Shown here: positions 42,640 through 53,561 of the stretch, in pieces | Layout of the letters: each line of letters begins with the position of its first letter | Position numbering within the stretch: the stretch's first letter is position 1 | From: Hymenopus coronatus | Taxonomy: Eukaryota > Arthropoda > Insecta > Mantodea > Hymenopodidae | Assembly (NCBI GenBank): GCA_030762935.1 | Contig: CM060887.1 | Location: forward strand, 10,780,501 to 10,844,500 | Length of the DNA stretch: 64,000 bases | Direction: 5' to 3' | Program-made: the position numbers and the translations under genes | The notes under the pieces: model-generated | Told to the model about the DNA's origin: nothing | Database searches by the model: none | The model's input: the letters and a program-made list of their open reading frames with translations, nothing else

Positions 42640-44060
42640 TGTGTATTCACATGACTATCTCCATCCACTCTTCTACAAACTGTTCTCACAAAAGCTGGTT
42701 CTTTTATCTGCTTCACGTTAATCGTATAAATATTTGAAGACATACAGTAGGCCCAAGCGACAGTCAACTGTTTTATCAGGTCTTTGCGTGTTGGCTTTCA
42801 AATCGCGTTCTCTCTGTTTGACCAGAAACCTCGATACCGCAAACTACCCTTTACGTGGAAAAATTCCGAAAATGTTAATTTACTCAAAGATGACTCTGAC
42901 GATTTTGATTGAAATAGGTACTAGATATTAAAGATACTTATAGCACAAATAAAATACATATCTTGAATGTTGTATAACTGGTACACCGCAACAGATAGAC
43001 ACACTTGCTACACAAAAAAATCTGATCTATTCCATCCACATGACTTTCTCTACAACTCTGCAATAAATTATTGTTAAAAAGCGTATGCTTCTATTTACTT
43101 CATACTAATCGAGAAAAAATTAGCATAAATAGTCTTATTACTTGCTTCCTTGTAATTAGAATCGAAATAAGGGAGCACCATAGGTTAAAGTGATGGCCAA
43201 AAGCTGGTTGCTCTGTGACTGAAGTTTGCATGGACACGAGTTCACAAAGTCCTGTATGAGAAAAGTATGTTTTTTATAGCTGAAACCAAAAACAAGAAAT
43301 ATCTAAAAAACAATCTACTCCACGAAAAAAAATTATAAATTGTGTGTTTTAAAGTGCTCTACATTTCTTGTGTGGTAAGTTATTGTCCATCTCTTACGGT
43401 TTAGCAGTTATGCAAAATTCCGTAAAACTGACCCAGAATAAAGTAGTCTTCAGAGGCTATTCCCAGAAAATTCAAAATATACATTTTATTTGTCAGGTAA
43501 ATACCTTTAATATACGATATGTTAATAAAAATCGTTAGAGCCATTTTTTACAAATTCAAAATTTTCGAAAAAAAGTTCCATTTAAACGGTAGTTTGGGGT
43601 GGGGGGGATTTTCTCAAAATCTTTGTGTCGCATCCCTAGTAGATACTAAACCCAAATACCAGGTTTGGTATTTTACCGACTTTACGTTTTTAAGTTATCG
43701 TATTCACAGACACATGCACCCACACACACACGGACCTTTTTCTGAAAATACTTTTTTTGGATACAGGGGACCCTAAAACATATGTTTTCGGTGAAATCTC
43801 AGTATCGAATTTGTTGGTGGAGTGCAATACCTTCTCTATACACTATATACATAGTGCGTATAGAGAAAGTAAAAATGTACCTACACCATGCCAATACAAG
43901 TGACCTTTACATTTTTGCCCTTCTACTTACAACGAAGCAAGTAATAAGACAATTTCTGCTAATGTTTATCTCGGTTATCATGAAGTAAATAGAAGCATAA
44001 GCTGATTAACAATAATTTGTTGCAGAGATGTAGAGAAAGTCAAGTAAATGGAACACACGT
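42640..44060 (+). mobile_element. H element remnants around a nested minus copy
   Basis: 42640-42780 minus C-end fragment (GTATTCACATGACTATCTCC). Plus pieces lie at 42830-43018 (AACTACCCTTTACGTGGAAA to CTTGCTACACAAAAAAA) and 43900-44060 (CCCTTCTACTTACAACGAAG to GTCAAGTAAATGGAACACAC). The two plus pieces flank the full minus copy, inserted at the A-run after CTACACAAAA. Confidence 0.6.
43012..43878 (-). mobile_element. H element, full-length minus copy
   Basis: C-end AAAAAAATCTGATCTATTCC, ATCCACATGAC; H-end CACTATATACATAGTGCGTA, TAGAGAAAGTAAAAA. All blocks are present and well conserved. Confidence 0.8.
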
Positions 44061-44716
44061 TTGCTTATGTACTTCTAGTTTCCCTTTTACTGCAAATATA
44101 TTCCATTCTTGTTTAATTACATCTTTGTTGCTAACAAAAAGGGAAAAATATGCTCCATGTGAAAAATAAAAAAAAAAAAATTCTTATGTGTTCCATAAAC
44201 ATGCCTTTCTCTGCATCTCTGTAACAAATTATTGTTAAACTTATTCTTCTATCTACTTTATGATAATCGAGATATAAACATTAGCAGAAATTGTGTGCTT
44301 TCTTGTGAGTAAAAGGAAAATAAGGGAAATCACTGGGTTAAAGCAAGAGTCAAATATTTTAAAAGCTGGTTACCATGTGGTTGAAATCCGTTTCTATGCA
44401 GGGCCAAGAATTTACAACTTTCCGTGTGAGAAAAGTTTAACTATTTCCAATTTGAAACAAATAACAAGGAATATCTCAGAAATGGTCAATTCCATGGAAA
44501 AATTTATATACATAAATTGTGTGTTTTACCTTGATCTACATTTTTTGTGCAGTAAGTTTTTGTCTATCTCTTATGGTTTGCTAGTTACGTAAAATTAAGC
44601 AAAATTCATTCAGATAAAGAGGCCTTTAGATGTTATTCCCATAAAATTCAAGGCATACGCTTTATTTGACATATAAATATCTTTAATATACGGTATTTTA
44701 ATCAAAATCCTTACAG

Positions 44717-44852
44717 GCGTATGCTCGTAGGCGTTCACGGCCGGTGTTATTATTGGTAAAATATAACATGTCCACAGCTGAGGACGAAATGTAAAGTTTT
44801 AATTATGTTATTATTCGACCACGGCCTACAAGCCCGAACATGTTATATTTTA
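44717..44852. mobile_element. 136-bp palindromic insertion with 8-bp TSD
   Basis: CCTTACAG occurs at 44709-44716 and 44853-44860. Inside, TAAAATATAACATGT is matched inversely by ACATGTTATATTTTA. GCTCGTAGGC and CACGGCC are matched by GCCTACAAGC and GGCCGTGG on the other strand. It has no open frame. Class unknown; a miniature inverted-repeat transposon is the simplest reading. Confidence 0.7.
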
Positions 44853-44944
44853 CCTTACAGCCATTTTTGAGGAAATCATTTTTTTTTTAAATTTTTCCTA
44901 TGTCAAGGGTAGTTTGGGGTGGGGGGATTTTTCTCAAAATCTTC

Positions 44945-45796
44945 GTAGGGATAGAGAAGGTATTCTAATGCACCCAAAAATTCAATGTCGAGATTACACC
45001 GGAAATATATGTTTTAGCGTCCCCTGAGTCCGAAAAAAGCATTTAAAAAAAAAAACGTATATGTGTGTATGTGTGTGTGTGTCTGTGGACAGTATAGCCC
45101 CAAAACGAAAAGACCTTAAATACCAAACTTGGTGTTTAGGTTTAGTATCTTCCAAGGATGTGACAGTAAGCTTTTTAAAAGAATTCCCCCACCATAAACT
45201 ACCCTTTACATGGGAAGTTTTTTGAAAATTTTTATTTTCTTAAAACATAGCTCTAATGATTTTGATCAAAATATCGTATATTAAAACATTTATATCCGAA
45301 ATAAGATGTATATCTTGAATTCTCTGGGAATAGTCTCTGAAGAGCTCTTTATTCTGAATGAGTTTTGCTTAACTGCGAGACCGTAAGAGATAGACAAAAA
45401 CTCGCTGCACAAGAAATGTAGATCTCTTCAAATCACACAATTTATGTCCTTTACGTTTTTGTTGTTGAGGTAAGCGTTTCCGAGATATTCCTTGTTATTG
45501 GTTTCAATGTGAAGTACTTAAACTTTTCTCAAACAGGAAGCGTCCGTTTTTCTTTTGTTCTACACCTGGTCAAGCAAAGAAGCGATTTGCAATGACAATA
45601 GTTTTTAAAACATTTGACTATCGCTTTAGCCTACTTCAATTCCTTAGCTCCGTTCTACTTACAAGGAACTAAGTAATAAGAGCATTCTGCTAATGTCTAT
45701 CTCGATTAGCAATTTGTAGAAAGAAGATTAATCTTTTGTAGGGAGTTTGTAAAGCAGCTAGAGAAAGTCATGTGAGTGTAACACATCAGATTTTTA
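44945..45796 (+). mobile_element. H element, subfamily B, plus copy nested in a minus copy
   Basis: Left end truncated into the hairpin (GTAGGGATAGAGAAGG). C-end CATGTGAGTGTAACACATCA, GATTTTT. Has the subfamily block GCATTTGCAATGAC-like, GTCCGTTTTTCTTTTGTTCT and CACCTGGTCAAGCAAAG. Confidence 0.7.
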
Positions 45797-45897
45797 AAAC
45801 ATGTATTCCGGTGAAATCTCGGTATGGAATTTTTGGGTGGAGTGCAATACATTCTCTATACACTATGTACATAGTACGTGTAGATAAAAGTAAAAAT

Positions 45898-46284
45898 ACC
45901 TGTTTTAATTTCTTGGAAATGCAGTAAGTAATTAACTTGCATACCTTCTCACAGCAGGAAATAAATATTCGTTTGGATTACCCGAGTTTCATCACGAAAG
46001 TATTTTTTGAGCCATGTTCAGCTTTGTCCAGATGCGCTGCAGGAATGCTACACAAAGAGCTTATAATAAAAGCGCTTCGAGTACGAAACCAGGGACTTTC
46101 TCAGCATGCCTTTATGGTTTAATATAACTGGGAAACGTATATGTAGAAAATGGCGAAAAGTGGGTCTCTCTCGCAAGATGGCTGTACACAGTTCCAATTA
46201 GTGTCCCCATGTATACATTCATGAAGGGAGATTACAGCGATAGAGCCGCTTTAATTTTTGAACAAAGACTGAGCGGGGGGTACG
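45898..46284. other. Unassigned
   Basis: About 390 bp, moderately GC. Short plus frames (45937-46122, 46209-46415) include FMKGDYSDRAALIFEQRLSG, which I do not recognise; the second runs into the duplicated segment E. Confidence 0.35.
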
Positions 46285-46500
46285 AAAAGACAAAGGTGAG
46301 CAGCTGCGTGACGTGCTGCCTGCCATTTTCCATCCAATTAATTGTTATCATTCACTTTACACACCCACATTGTTTTTGCGAACACGGTGAGACCCCCAGA
46401 ATCCGAGTCAAATGAGAATTTCAAAATTTAATATCACCCCGGTGCGTTAAAGTGAGTGTTGTCTGCTTATTACTTTCTCTACGCGCACAATGTGTATAGT
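46285..46500 (+). repeat. Duplicated segment E, copy 1
   Basis: ACAAAGGTGAGCAGCTGCGT, CCTGCCATTTTCCATCCAAT, TTTTTGCGAACA, then CGAGTCAAATGAGAATTTCA and GAGTGTTGTCTGCTTATT. It recurs at 47595-47780. In both places it ends at an H-end hairpin. Confidence 0.7.
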
Positions 46501-47145
46501 GATAGAGGAAGTATTGCATTCCACCCAAAAAATTTGATACCGTGATTTCACTGGGAATATATATGTGTGTGAGTATGTCTGTGGGCAGGTAGTTCAACAA
46601 CGAAAACACTGTTAAGCACCAAATTAGGTTTGGTATTTTCCAAGGAGATTTTCAAGACCTCCCCCCAAACTACCCCTTAATTAGAAAGAAAAAAAAAACC
46701 CGAAAGCTTTAATTTTCTCAAAAATGGCTCTAACGATTTTGATTAAAGTACCTTAGTTTACGATATTTTTACTTTCTCTACGCGCACTATGCACATAGTG
46801 ATAGAGGAAGTATTGCATTCCATCTAGAAATTTCATACCGTGAATATATATGTGTGAGTGTGCCTGTGGGCAGATAATTCAAAAACGAAAGGAATGTTAA
46901 GCACAAAATTAGGTTTGGTATTTTCCAAGGATGCAACACGGAGATTTTCAAGAACCCCCCCCCCCAACTGCCCTTTACATGAAAAAAAAATCGATAATTT
47001 TAATTTTCTCAAAAATAGCTTTCACGATTTTTATGTTTAAGATATTTTTACTTTCTCTACACCAACTATATACATAGTGTATAGAGAAGGTATTGTAATG
47101 CACCCAAAAAGTGAATACCGTGATTTCACCGGGAATATACAGGAT
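46468..47145 (+). mobile_element. Three truncated H elements head-to-tail
   Basis: H-ends at 46472 (TTACTTTCTCTACGCGCACA), 46765 (TTTTTACTTTCTCTACGCGC) and 47046 (TTTTTACTTTCTCTACACCA). The first two run about 290 bp and stop at nearly the same place (GTTTACGATATTTTT and GTTTAAGATATTTTT). The third stops after CACCGGGAATATACAG. Steps are 293 and 281 bp. Confidence 0.75.
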
Positions 47146-47589
47146 GATAATGAACTACACCGAAATAATTTGCGAGATTGTGCACGTGACTGACATAAGT
47201 AATTTGAGATCGGCGATGCATGGTCCCCGGATAAACATAACGCAACTACATAGCGTATCAGGTGCTGATAAGTCGGTGTTAAAGCAAAGCAGGTTGATAA
47301 AATGGCTTAAAATGTCTTTATAACTGCTGCCCGTGTATAAATATATCGATTTTTAGCACCTCGTTAATAGTGTTCTCAAGATTTAATGTTGCAAAATCTG
47401 TAAAATCTCGAACTAATCACTTGACAGTGCGACACTGAGCATTCATTAACTACGTTCTTGAGTTACGTAGCCTACTCTGTTGGCTTAATACGTAACGCCG
47501 GAAGCTGCATTCCAAAGGTCACGAGCTCGATTCCTGTCATAGAGTAAATGTTTTTTATTATTTTTTTTTTTTTCATTCCAGACGAAGTG
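47146..47589. other. Unassigned, with a tRNA-like string
   Basis: About 440 bp. GGCTTAATACGTAACGCCGG and TCACGAGCTCGATTCCTG (47482-47535) resemble A and B boxes of a tRNA-like unit. A T-run follows at 47555-47573. The 70-codon frame 47111-47323 has no motif. Confidence 0.35.
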
Positions 47590-47884
47590 CTGTGACAAAG
47601 ACAAAGGTGAGCAGCTGCTTGACGTGCTGCCTGCCATTTTCCATCCAATTAATTGTTATCATTCACTTTACACACCTACATTGTTTTTGCGAACAGCGAG
47701 GCTCCAGAATCTGAGTCAAATGAGAATTTCAAAATATAATATCATGTCGGTGAAGTGAGCGTTGTCTGCTTATTGCTTTCTCTACACGTACTATGTGCAT
47801 AATGATAGAGGAAGTATTGCATTCCACCCAAAAATTTGACACCCTGATTTCTCACACACACACACACACACTCACTCACACAGA
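47590..47884 (+). repeat. Duplicated segment E, copy 2, followed by an H-end fragment
   Basis: Matches 46285-46500 with few changes. The H-end (GCTTTCTCTACACGTACTAT, GTGCATAATG) and about 60 bp of H sequence follow, then a CA microsatellite (47861-47884). Confidence 0.7.
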
Positions 47885-48360
47885 GGACTATACCGAAATA
47901 TTTTCACAGAATATGTAGATTACTTAAATAAGTAATTCATGAGACACAGAAAGTTCAGCGGCAATCTCTCTCAAACCTAAATGACCACTATTTTCTTCAC
48001 TTTAGCGATGTTCAGTTCAGTTGAAACCGTTGATGGCCGAGGCAAATCTTCCACCACATGTCGACCACTTCTGAATGCACTGTACCACTCATATGCACGT
48101 GCTTTTGATAAAGTAACATTTCAGCGATTCGGCACACGAAATACCATTTGCAATGCAAAATTTGAGACAGATTCTTTGTTCAATATTTGTATCCTTCGTA
48201 AAATCGCAAATCACCTTGGAGATGAACTAACAAAATGGCGTACTGTAAACAAACTAAATGAAGATGACAATCAAACTGCGCGTGGGTTTACAGGAAAGTT
48301 TTACCAACTTAGCAACAACAATAATTTCGAATCCCCTTTTAAACAGGATTTTTAAATAAT
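47885..48360 (-). pseudogene. mariner-family transposase N-terminus, decayed, minus strand
   Basis: Minus translation over several frames gives EQRICLKFCIANGISCAESLK (broken here by frame change), then ARAYEWYSAFRSGRHVVEDL, PRPSTVSTELNIAKVKK and LGLREIAAELSVSHE. The EWY..F..GR..VED..R.GRPST pattern followed by LREIA.EL..S is the typical mariner N-terminal domain pair. Frameshifts and stops make it non-functional, and it ends before the catalytic domain. The 124-codon plus frame over this region (47981-48355) is an antisense shadow. Confidence 0.75.
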
Positions 48361-48424
48361 AAATTCCCGGTACTTTCTTGACAGAATGTACATACATTCC
48401 AGACTCTGGAATAATTCTGGCTAA

Positions 48425-48512
48425 AGAAAAATCCCCCGCCCCTGCCGGGAATCGCACCCGGGACCTCCGGGTGAGAAGTCAGTTCGCTGACCACTCGACC
48501 ATGGAGGCAGTT
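48425..48512 (-). repeat. tRNA-like repeat (S7)
   Basis: Minus strand: CTGCCTCCATGGTCGAGTGG (A-box region), CAGCGAACTGACTTCTCACC, CCGGAGGTCCCGGGTGCGAT (B box GGTGCGATTCC) and CCCGGCAGGGGCGGGGGATT. The B-box copy varies from the consensus. A related scrap lies at 21519-21555. It is likely the head of a SINE and is inserted beside H sequence. Confidence 0.6.
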
Positions 48513-49620
48513 TAGATAAATTGTCTCATATAGCAATGAGCTTAAAAAGATTCGACCATCCCTTTACCCAAATATATCCCCTTATTTCCTTTTTACTTTC
48601 TCTAGCCCCGTATGTACAATGTACATAGGGATAGAGAAGTATTGCATTCCACCCAAAAATTCGATACCGAGATTTCACCGGAAATATATGTTTTAGGGTC
48701 CCCTGTATCCAAAAAAAGCATTTTCACAAAAAGGTCCGTGTGTGTGTGTGTCCGTGTGTCTGTAAACACGATAACTCAAAAACGAAAATTCATTAAAGCA
48801 CCAAACTTGGTATTTAAGTTAAGTATCTTCCAGGGATGCGGCACGAAGATTTTGAAAAAAATCCCCCACCCCAAACTACCCTTTACATGGAACTTTTTTC
48901 GAAAATGTTGATTTTCTCAAAAATGGCTAAAACGATTTTGATTATAATATCGTGTTTTAAAGATCTTTAGCTGAAAAATAATATGTATATCTTGAATTTT
49001 CTGGGAATAACTTCTAAAGACCTGTTTATTCTGAATGAATTTTGCTTAATTTGGCATAACTAGTAAACCGTAAGAGATAGACAAAAACTTACTATACAAA
49101 AAATGTAGGTCTTGTTAAAATACACAAGTTATGTCATGTACAGTTTTCTTGTGGAGCTTACAGTTTTCGAGGTATTCATTGTTATTAGTTTCAGTTGTGA
49201 AGTACTTTTCTCAGACGGGAATGTGCAGTTTTCTTTTGTTCTACTCCTGGCCAAGAAAAGAAGGGATTTGTTATGACAATCGCATAACGACAGCTTTTAA
49301 AACATTTGGTTTAGCCTAGTGTATTCCCTTATTTTCTTCCTACTTATAAGGAACTAAGTAATAAGAACATTGTGCTAATGAGTACCTCGATTAGCAAGAT
49401 GCGGAAAAAAGAATAATCTTATGTAAGAAGTTTGTAGAACAGCTAGAGAAAGTCATGTGAGTGTAACACATTTTTACATACAAGGAAGCAAGTAATAATA
49501 CCAATTCTGCTGATGTTTATCTCGACTAGTCTGACGTAGATAAAAGAATAAGCTTTTGTTGGTATATTTGTTTATGGAACACTAGAGAAAGTTATGTGAA
49601 TAGAACAAATGAGTTTTTTA
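48513..49620 (+). mobile_element. H element, plus host split by a plus copy
   Basis: 48515-48592 (TTGTCTCATATAGCAATGAG to CCCCTTATTTCCTTTT) and 49476-49620 (TTTTTACATACAAGGAAGCA to GTTATGTGAATAGAACAAAT) are adjacent in intact copies (CTTATTTCCTTCTACTTACAAGG). The plus subfamily-B copy lies in the T-run between them. Confidence 0.7.
48590..49478 (+). mobile_element. H element, subfamily B, full plus copy
   Basis: H-end TTTTTACTTTCTCTAGCCCC, GTATGTACAATGTACATAGG, GATAGAG; C-end CATGTGAGTGTAACACATTT. It carries the subfamily-B block GTTCTACTCCTGGCCAAGAA. Both termini are intact. Confidence 0.8.
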
Positions 49621-49929
49621 TTATAATCGAATGTTGTAATACGTGATTATTTGGACAAACTGTACCTCTAAAGTTGTGGTAGCGTTTGCAATGCCACTAA
49701 AAGTGCTTAACGTGATATTTTGTGTTTTGCTTGTGACACTCGCATCCCGGGAAAGCAATCTGCAACGTCATCATTGCCATGCATGCAACGGTAGCATCAT
49801 TAGTCGTTTTCAAATGTATTAATTATATTGGTAATTTCCTGTGCAACGCTGCGACTCATAGGAAATGCATGGCCGCGACTGCCGGTCCACATTAATGTGT
49901 GCCATGCAACCAAGCATCTCTCTCAAACG
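49621..49929. other. Unassigned
   Basis: About 310 bp, including the near repeat GCATGCAACGG. It leads directly into the composite array; the GGAATGCAT-type region near 49860 may be part of its first unit. Confidence 0.35.
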
Positions 49930-52388
49930 GGAATGAGCCAGCGTACGTACCGGGGACTCTCCCTAATTTCAATTCACAGCGTCCACTTTCTGCTCAGTGT
50001 TACCAATCAATGTAATTGACCCAGCACATGGCTATAATTTCTTCTATTCCACAACCACTGCCATTATCTGTCCTTTCTGCAATTCGTTCTATATTTCATC
50101 TTTTGCTGGTGACCTAGTTTGTGCACGCGGATCATATGAAAGTATTTCGACTTCCAAAAAAATGTTATTCATGTGTTTGTATTAGGTAATGTTGTTCCAT
50201 TCACATGATGCCCTCTAGCTGTTCAGTAAACAAACCTTTTATTCACAACATTAATATGTTATCTACATCATGCTAATCAACATAAACACAAGCAAAATTA
50301 ATGGTAAGTATAAGGGAAATAAGAAACTGCACGGGCTAAAGCGATAGTCTCGTCCTTTGAAAACCGGCCACTATGTGAAACAATTTCTTTGCTTGTCAGG
50401 AGTAAACCAGCGAGAAACGAAAGGAAAGATACCTTCCCGTTAGAGAAAAGTTTCAGTGGCTAAAATTGAATATCTCGAAAACAGTTAACTCTATTAAAAC
50501 TTTGTCTTTTAACGAGATCTGCAGTTTTGGTATAGTAAGTCTTTGATATCTCCTTTCTGGTTTGCCAGTTAAATAAAAGTCACCCAGAATGAAGAGATAT
50601 TCAGAAGCTATTCCCAGAAAATTCAAGATATACATTCTATTTGCCATTAAATATTTAAATAGAAGAGATTTTAATCAATATCTTTGGAGCAATTTTTGAG
50701 ACGATCAAAAATTTCGAAAATTTTTCCTTGTAAAGGATAGTTGCGGTTGGGGGGATTTTCTTGAGAATCTTCATGTCACATTCATGGAAGACATTGAACT
50801 TAAATACCAAGTTTGGTATTTAACGGACATTTAGTTTTTGAGCTAAGCTGTCCCCTCACACACACACACACACACACTTTTTTATAAAATGTTTTGTTTT
50901 GTTTTTTATTCAGGGGGTCTCACAACATACGTAACGGGAATGAGCGAGCGAGCATACGTACCGGGGATTCTCCCTAATTTCAATTCACATTTGGACGACA
51001 GCGTCCATTTTCTGCTCAGTGTTACCAATCAACGTAATTGACCCAGCTCATGGCTATAATTTCTTCTATTCCACAACCATTGCCATTATCTGTCCTTTCT
51101 GAAATTCGTTCTATATTTCACCTTTTGCTGGTGACCTAGTTAGTGCACGTGGATCATATGAGAGTGTTTCGACTTCCAATAACATTTTATTGACGTGTTT
51201 GTATTAGCTAGACCATATTATTTGTCAAAGGAAGCGATTCTCTACCCAATCTTCTAGGGCATTCCTTAAAACGCGACCCTCTTGTTATTAATCCAAATAA
51301 ACTTTCCAATTCAAATTTACAATAAGGTTGTATAAAACACTTAGATTTTATATAAAGTGTGTGGATATGTGATGCTTTGGAATTCCATTTGCGTGACACG
51401 AAAAAAAAAACAAAAACAAAACATGATTTTCTTCTATCTACGTCATGCGGTTCGAGATAAACACTAGCAGAAGCGGTCTTATTACTAAGTCACTTATAAG
51501 TAGAAGAGAAATAAGGTAATACAGTAGGCTAAACCGACAGTTAAATACTTTAAAATGTAGCCACGTGTAGACAAGTTCCTGTTTGACTTTTTTTTTTAAG
51601 TATTTTAAAACTGAACCAATAACAAAGAATTCTTCGAAAACGATGAACTTCACGAAAAAAAAATGACGTATATGAGTTTTAACAATATCTAAAATTTTCT
51701 GGTAGTAAGTTTTGTTTATTTCTTGCGGTTTACCAGTTATGCAAATTTGGAAAAAAATTCATCCAGAATAAAGAGCTCTTCAGAGGTTACTCCCAGAAAT
51801 TTCAAGATGTATATTTTATTTTCCATGTAAATATCTGAAATATAGGAGGTTTTAATCAAAATCGATAAAGCTATATTTGAGAAAATGAAACTTTTCTAAA
51901 ATTTTTCCATGTAAGGGTTAGTTGCCAAGTTTAATATTTAACGGACGTTTATTTCTAACAGTTACACACATATACGCAGACACTTTTACACGCACTTTTT
52001 AGGATTCAGGTGGTCTCAAAACATATATAACTGGAATGAGTGTATGCATACTTTTAACTCTCCCTAATTTCAATTCACATTTGGACCACGACAGCGTACA
52101 CTTTCTGCTCAGTGTTACCAATCAATGTAATTGATCCAGCACATGGCTATAATTTCTTTTATTCCACAAACATTGCCCTTATCTGTCTGTCCTTTCTGCA
52201 ATTCGTTCTATATTTCACCTTTTGCTTGTGACCTAATTAGTGCACGTGGATCATGAAAGAGTGTTTCGACTTCCAATAAACATTTTTTGATGGGTTTGTA
52301 TTAGTTAGGTAATATTGTTCCATTCACATGATGTCCTCTAGCTGTTCAGTAATCAAACCTTTCATTGAAAATATTAATCTGTTTTCTA
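49930..52388 (-). repeat. Array of composite units: about 260-bp core plus minus H subfamily
   Basis: The core begins at 49930, 50938 and 52033 (GGAATGAGC, GGGACTCTCCCTAATTTCAA, CAGTGTTACCAATCAA, CATGGCTATAATTTCTT, GTGACCTAGTT). Each core is followed by a minus H variant starting GTTCCATTCACATGATGCCC (50193; 52315) or a decayed form (51425). H parts stop at CACAACATACGTAAC or AAAACATATATAACT and the next core follows at once. Unit lengths are 1008 and 1095 bp. Extra sequence at 51215-51420 interrupts unit 2. Confidence 0.75.
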
Positions 52389-52422
52389 CGAGGGTCGTTT
52401 CTTTATCAAACACCGATAGGCT

Positions 52423-52492
<70 letters not shown>

Positions 52493-53036
52493 CAATACCA
52501 GCTTTCAAATGAGTATTGACGTTGTTTTGAAGATCATCGTTGGCTTAAAAGTGCTGCCCTCCTGGCCACGTCTTCAGTTCAAGGAAAGGTGTGAAAGTCG
52601 CTAGGTGGCAGGTCAGGGCTGTACGGCGGATGATCGAAAATGTCCTATTGAAATTGTACAAGGAACCGATGGGTTGTGCCAGCAGTGTATGGACGAGCGT
52701 TGTCATGAATCAACGCAATTCCTCAAGTCAGCATTCCTCTTCGTTTGTTTTGAATGGCTCTCCGCAAACGTCGTAAAGTACGAAGATCTTCAACACAACG
52801 CCAATGCTCATTTGAAATCATTGGCGGCAAAATTTTTTGAAGCGGGTATTGCAAAGCTTGTGCACAGATACGATAAGTGTCTCAATATTTTCGGTGATTA
52901 TGCTGAAAAGTAAACATAAGTGTACAAAATCTTTAGTAATAAAATCTTTAGTAACAAAATAATTGTTTTCTATGAACTTGTCTTTTATTTATAGCCTATC
53001 AGAGATTGAAAAAAAGGGGGGGGGAAAGGGCCCTCG
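52389..53036. mobile_element. Fold-back mariner element, copy 2
   Basis: CGAGGGTCG at left and CCCTCG at right, TA outside on both sides. Host GTTTTCTA / CATCATGCTAATC matches the uninterrupted GTTATCTACATCATGC at 50263. The left arm is the transposase 3' half inverted (antisense of LIHD..ARPHT), then a plus frame with LQHNANAHLKSLAAKF, FEAGIAKLVHRYDKC and FGDYAEK. The 102-codon frame 52605-52913 fuses antisense to sense. It contains a 65-nt A-run. Confidence 0.85.
52427..52491 (+). repeat. 65-nt A-run
   Basis: Uninterrupted adenines inside the left arm of the fold-back mariner, between GATAGGCTATTT and GCAATACC. In the other copy and in the right arm this interval holds about 150 bp of transposase 3' sequence. 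Confidence 0.95.
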
Positions 53037-53560
53037 TACATCATGCTAATCAAGATAAACATAAGCAGAATTAGTCGCATTACTAGCTTCCTAGTAAGTA
53101 GAAGGGAAATAGGGAAAAGCACAGGCTAAAGCGATAGTCCCGTCCATTAAAAGCCGGTCGCTATGTGAAAAATTGAAATTCCAATCTCTTTGCTTTTCGG
53201 GAGTAAACAAACGAGAAAGGAGAAGAAAGGTGTCTTCCCCCTTGGTGGCTTGCAATTGAAACCAATAATTCGGAATATCTCGAAAAGTTAAGTATTTTAC
53301 ATAAATTATGTTTTTTTATGAAATCTTAAGATTATTTAGTATATCTCTTCTGATTTGCCAGTTATACAAAAGTCATCCAGAATGAAGATGTCTTCTATTC
53401 CCAGAAAATTCAAGCTACACATTTCGTTTGTAACAAGATCGTTAGTGCCAATTTTTGAGAAAATCAACATTTTCGAAACATGCTCCATGTAAAGGGCAGG
53501 GGGAATATCTTGAAAATCTTGGTATTGCATACTTGGAAGTTACTGAACTTAAATACCAAT
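53037..53560 (-). mobile_element. Composite-array H part, continuation after mariner insertion
   Basis: CATCATGCTAATCAAGATAA through CCGGTCGCTATGTGAAAAAT and TCCATGTAAAGGGCAGGGG to TTAAATACCAATTC. The minus H sequence then meets a plus H fragment near 53561. No third H-end or following core is present. Confidence 0.65.
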
Positions 53561-53561
53561 T

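Larger units (their letters stand above)
44172..45897 (-). mobile_element. H element, minus host copy with two insertions
   Basis: Minus pieces: 44172-44716, 44853-44944 and 45797-45897 (AAAACATGTATTCCGGTGAA to GTACGTGTAGATAAAAGTAA). The gaps hold a 136-bp structured insertion and a plus subfamily-B H copy. The order of pieces is colinear with intact copies. Confidence 0.7.

Noticed and set aside
47981..48355. 124-codon plus-strand ORF
   Set aside because: It is antisense to a decayed mariner N-terminal domain on the minus strand, which explains the sequence better.
49930..52388. CRISPR or similar spaced array
   Set aside because: Units are about 1 kb, diverged, and made of transposable element parts. 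The 50-bp repeat at 57249 is contiguous with no spacers.
52605..52913. 102-codon ORF as a possible gene
   Set aside because: Its first half is the antisense of the mariner catalytic region and its second half is the sense C-terminus. It is a product of the fold-back junction. The 22576-22908 minus frame is the same case.
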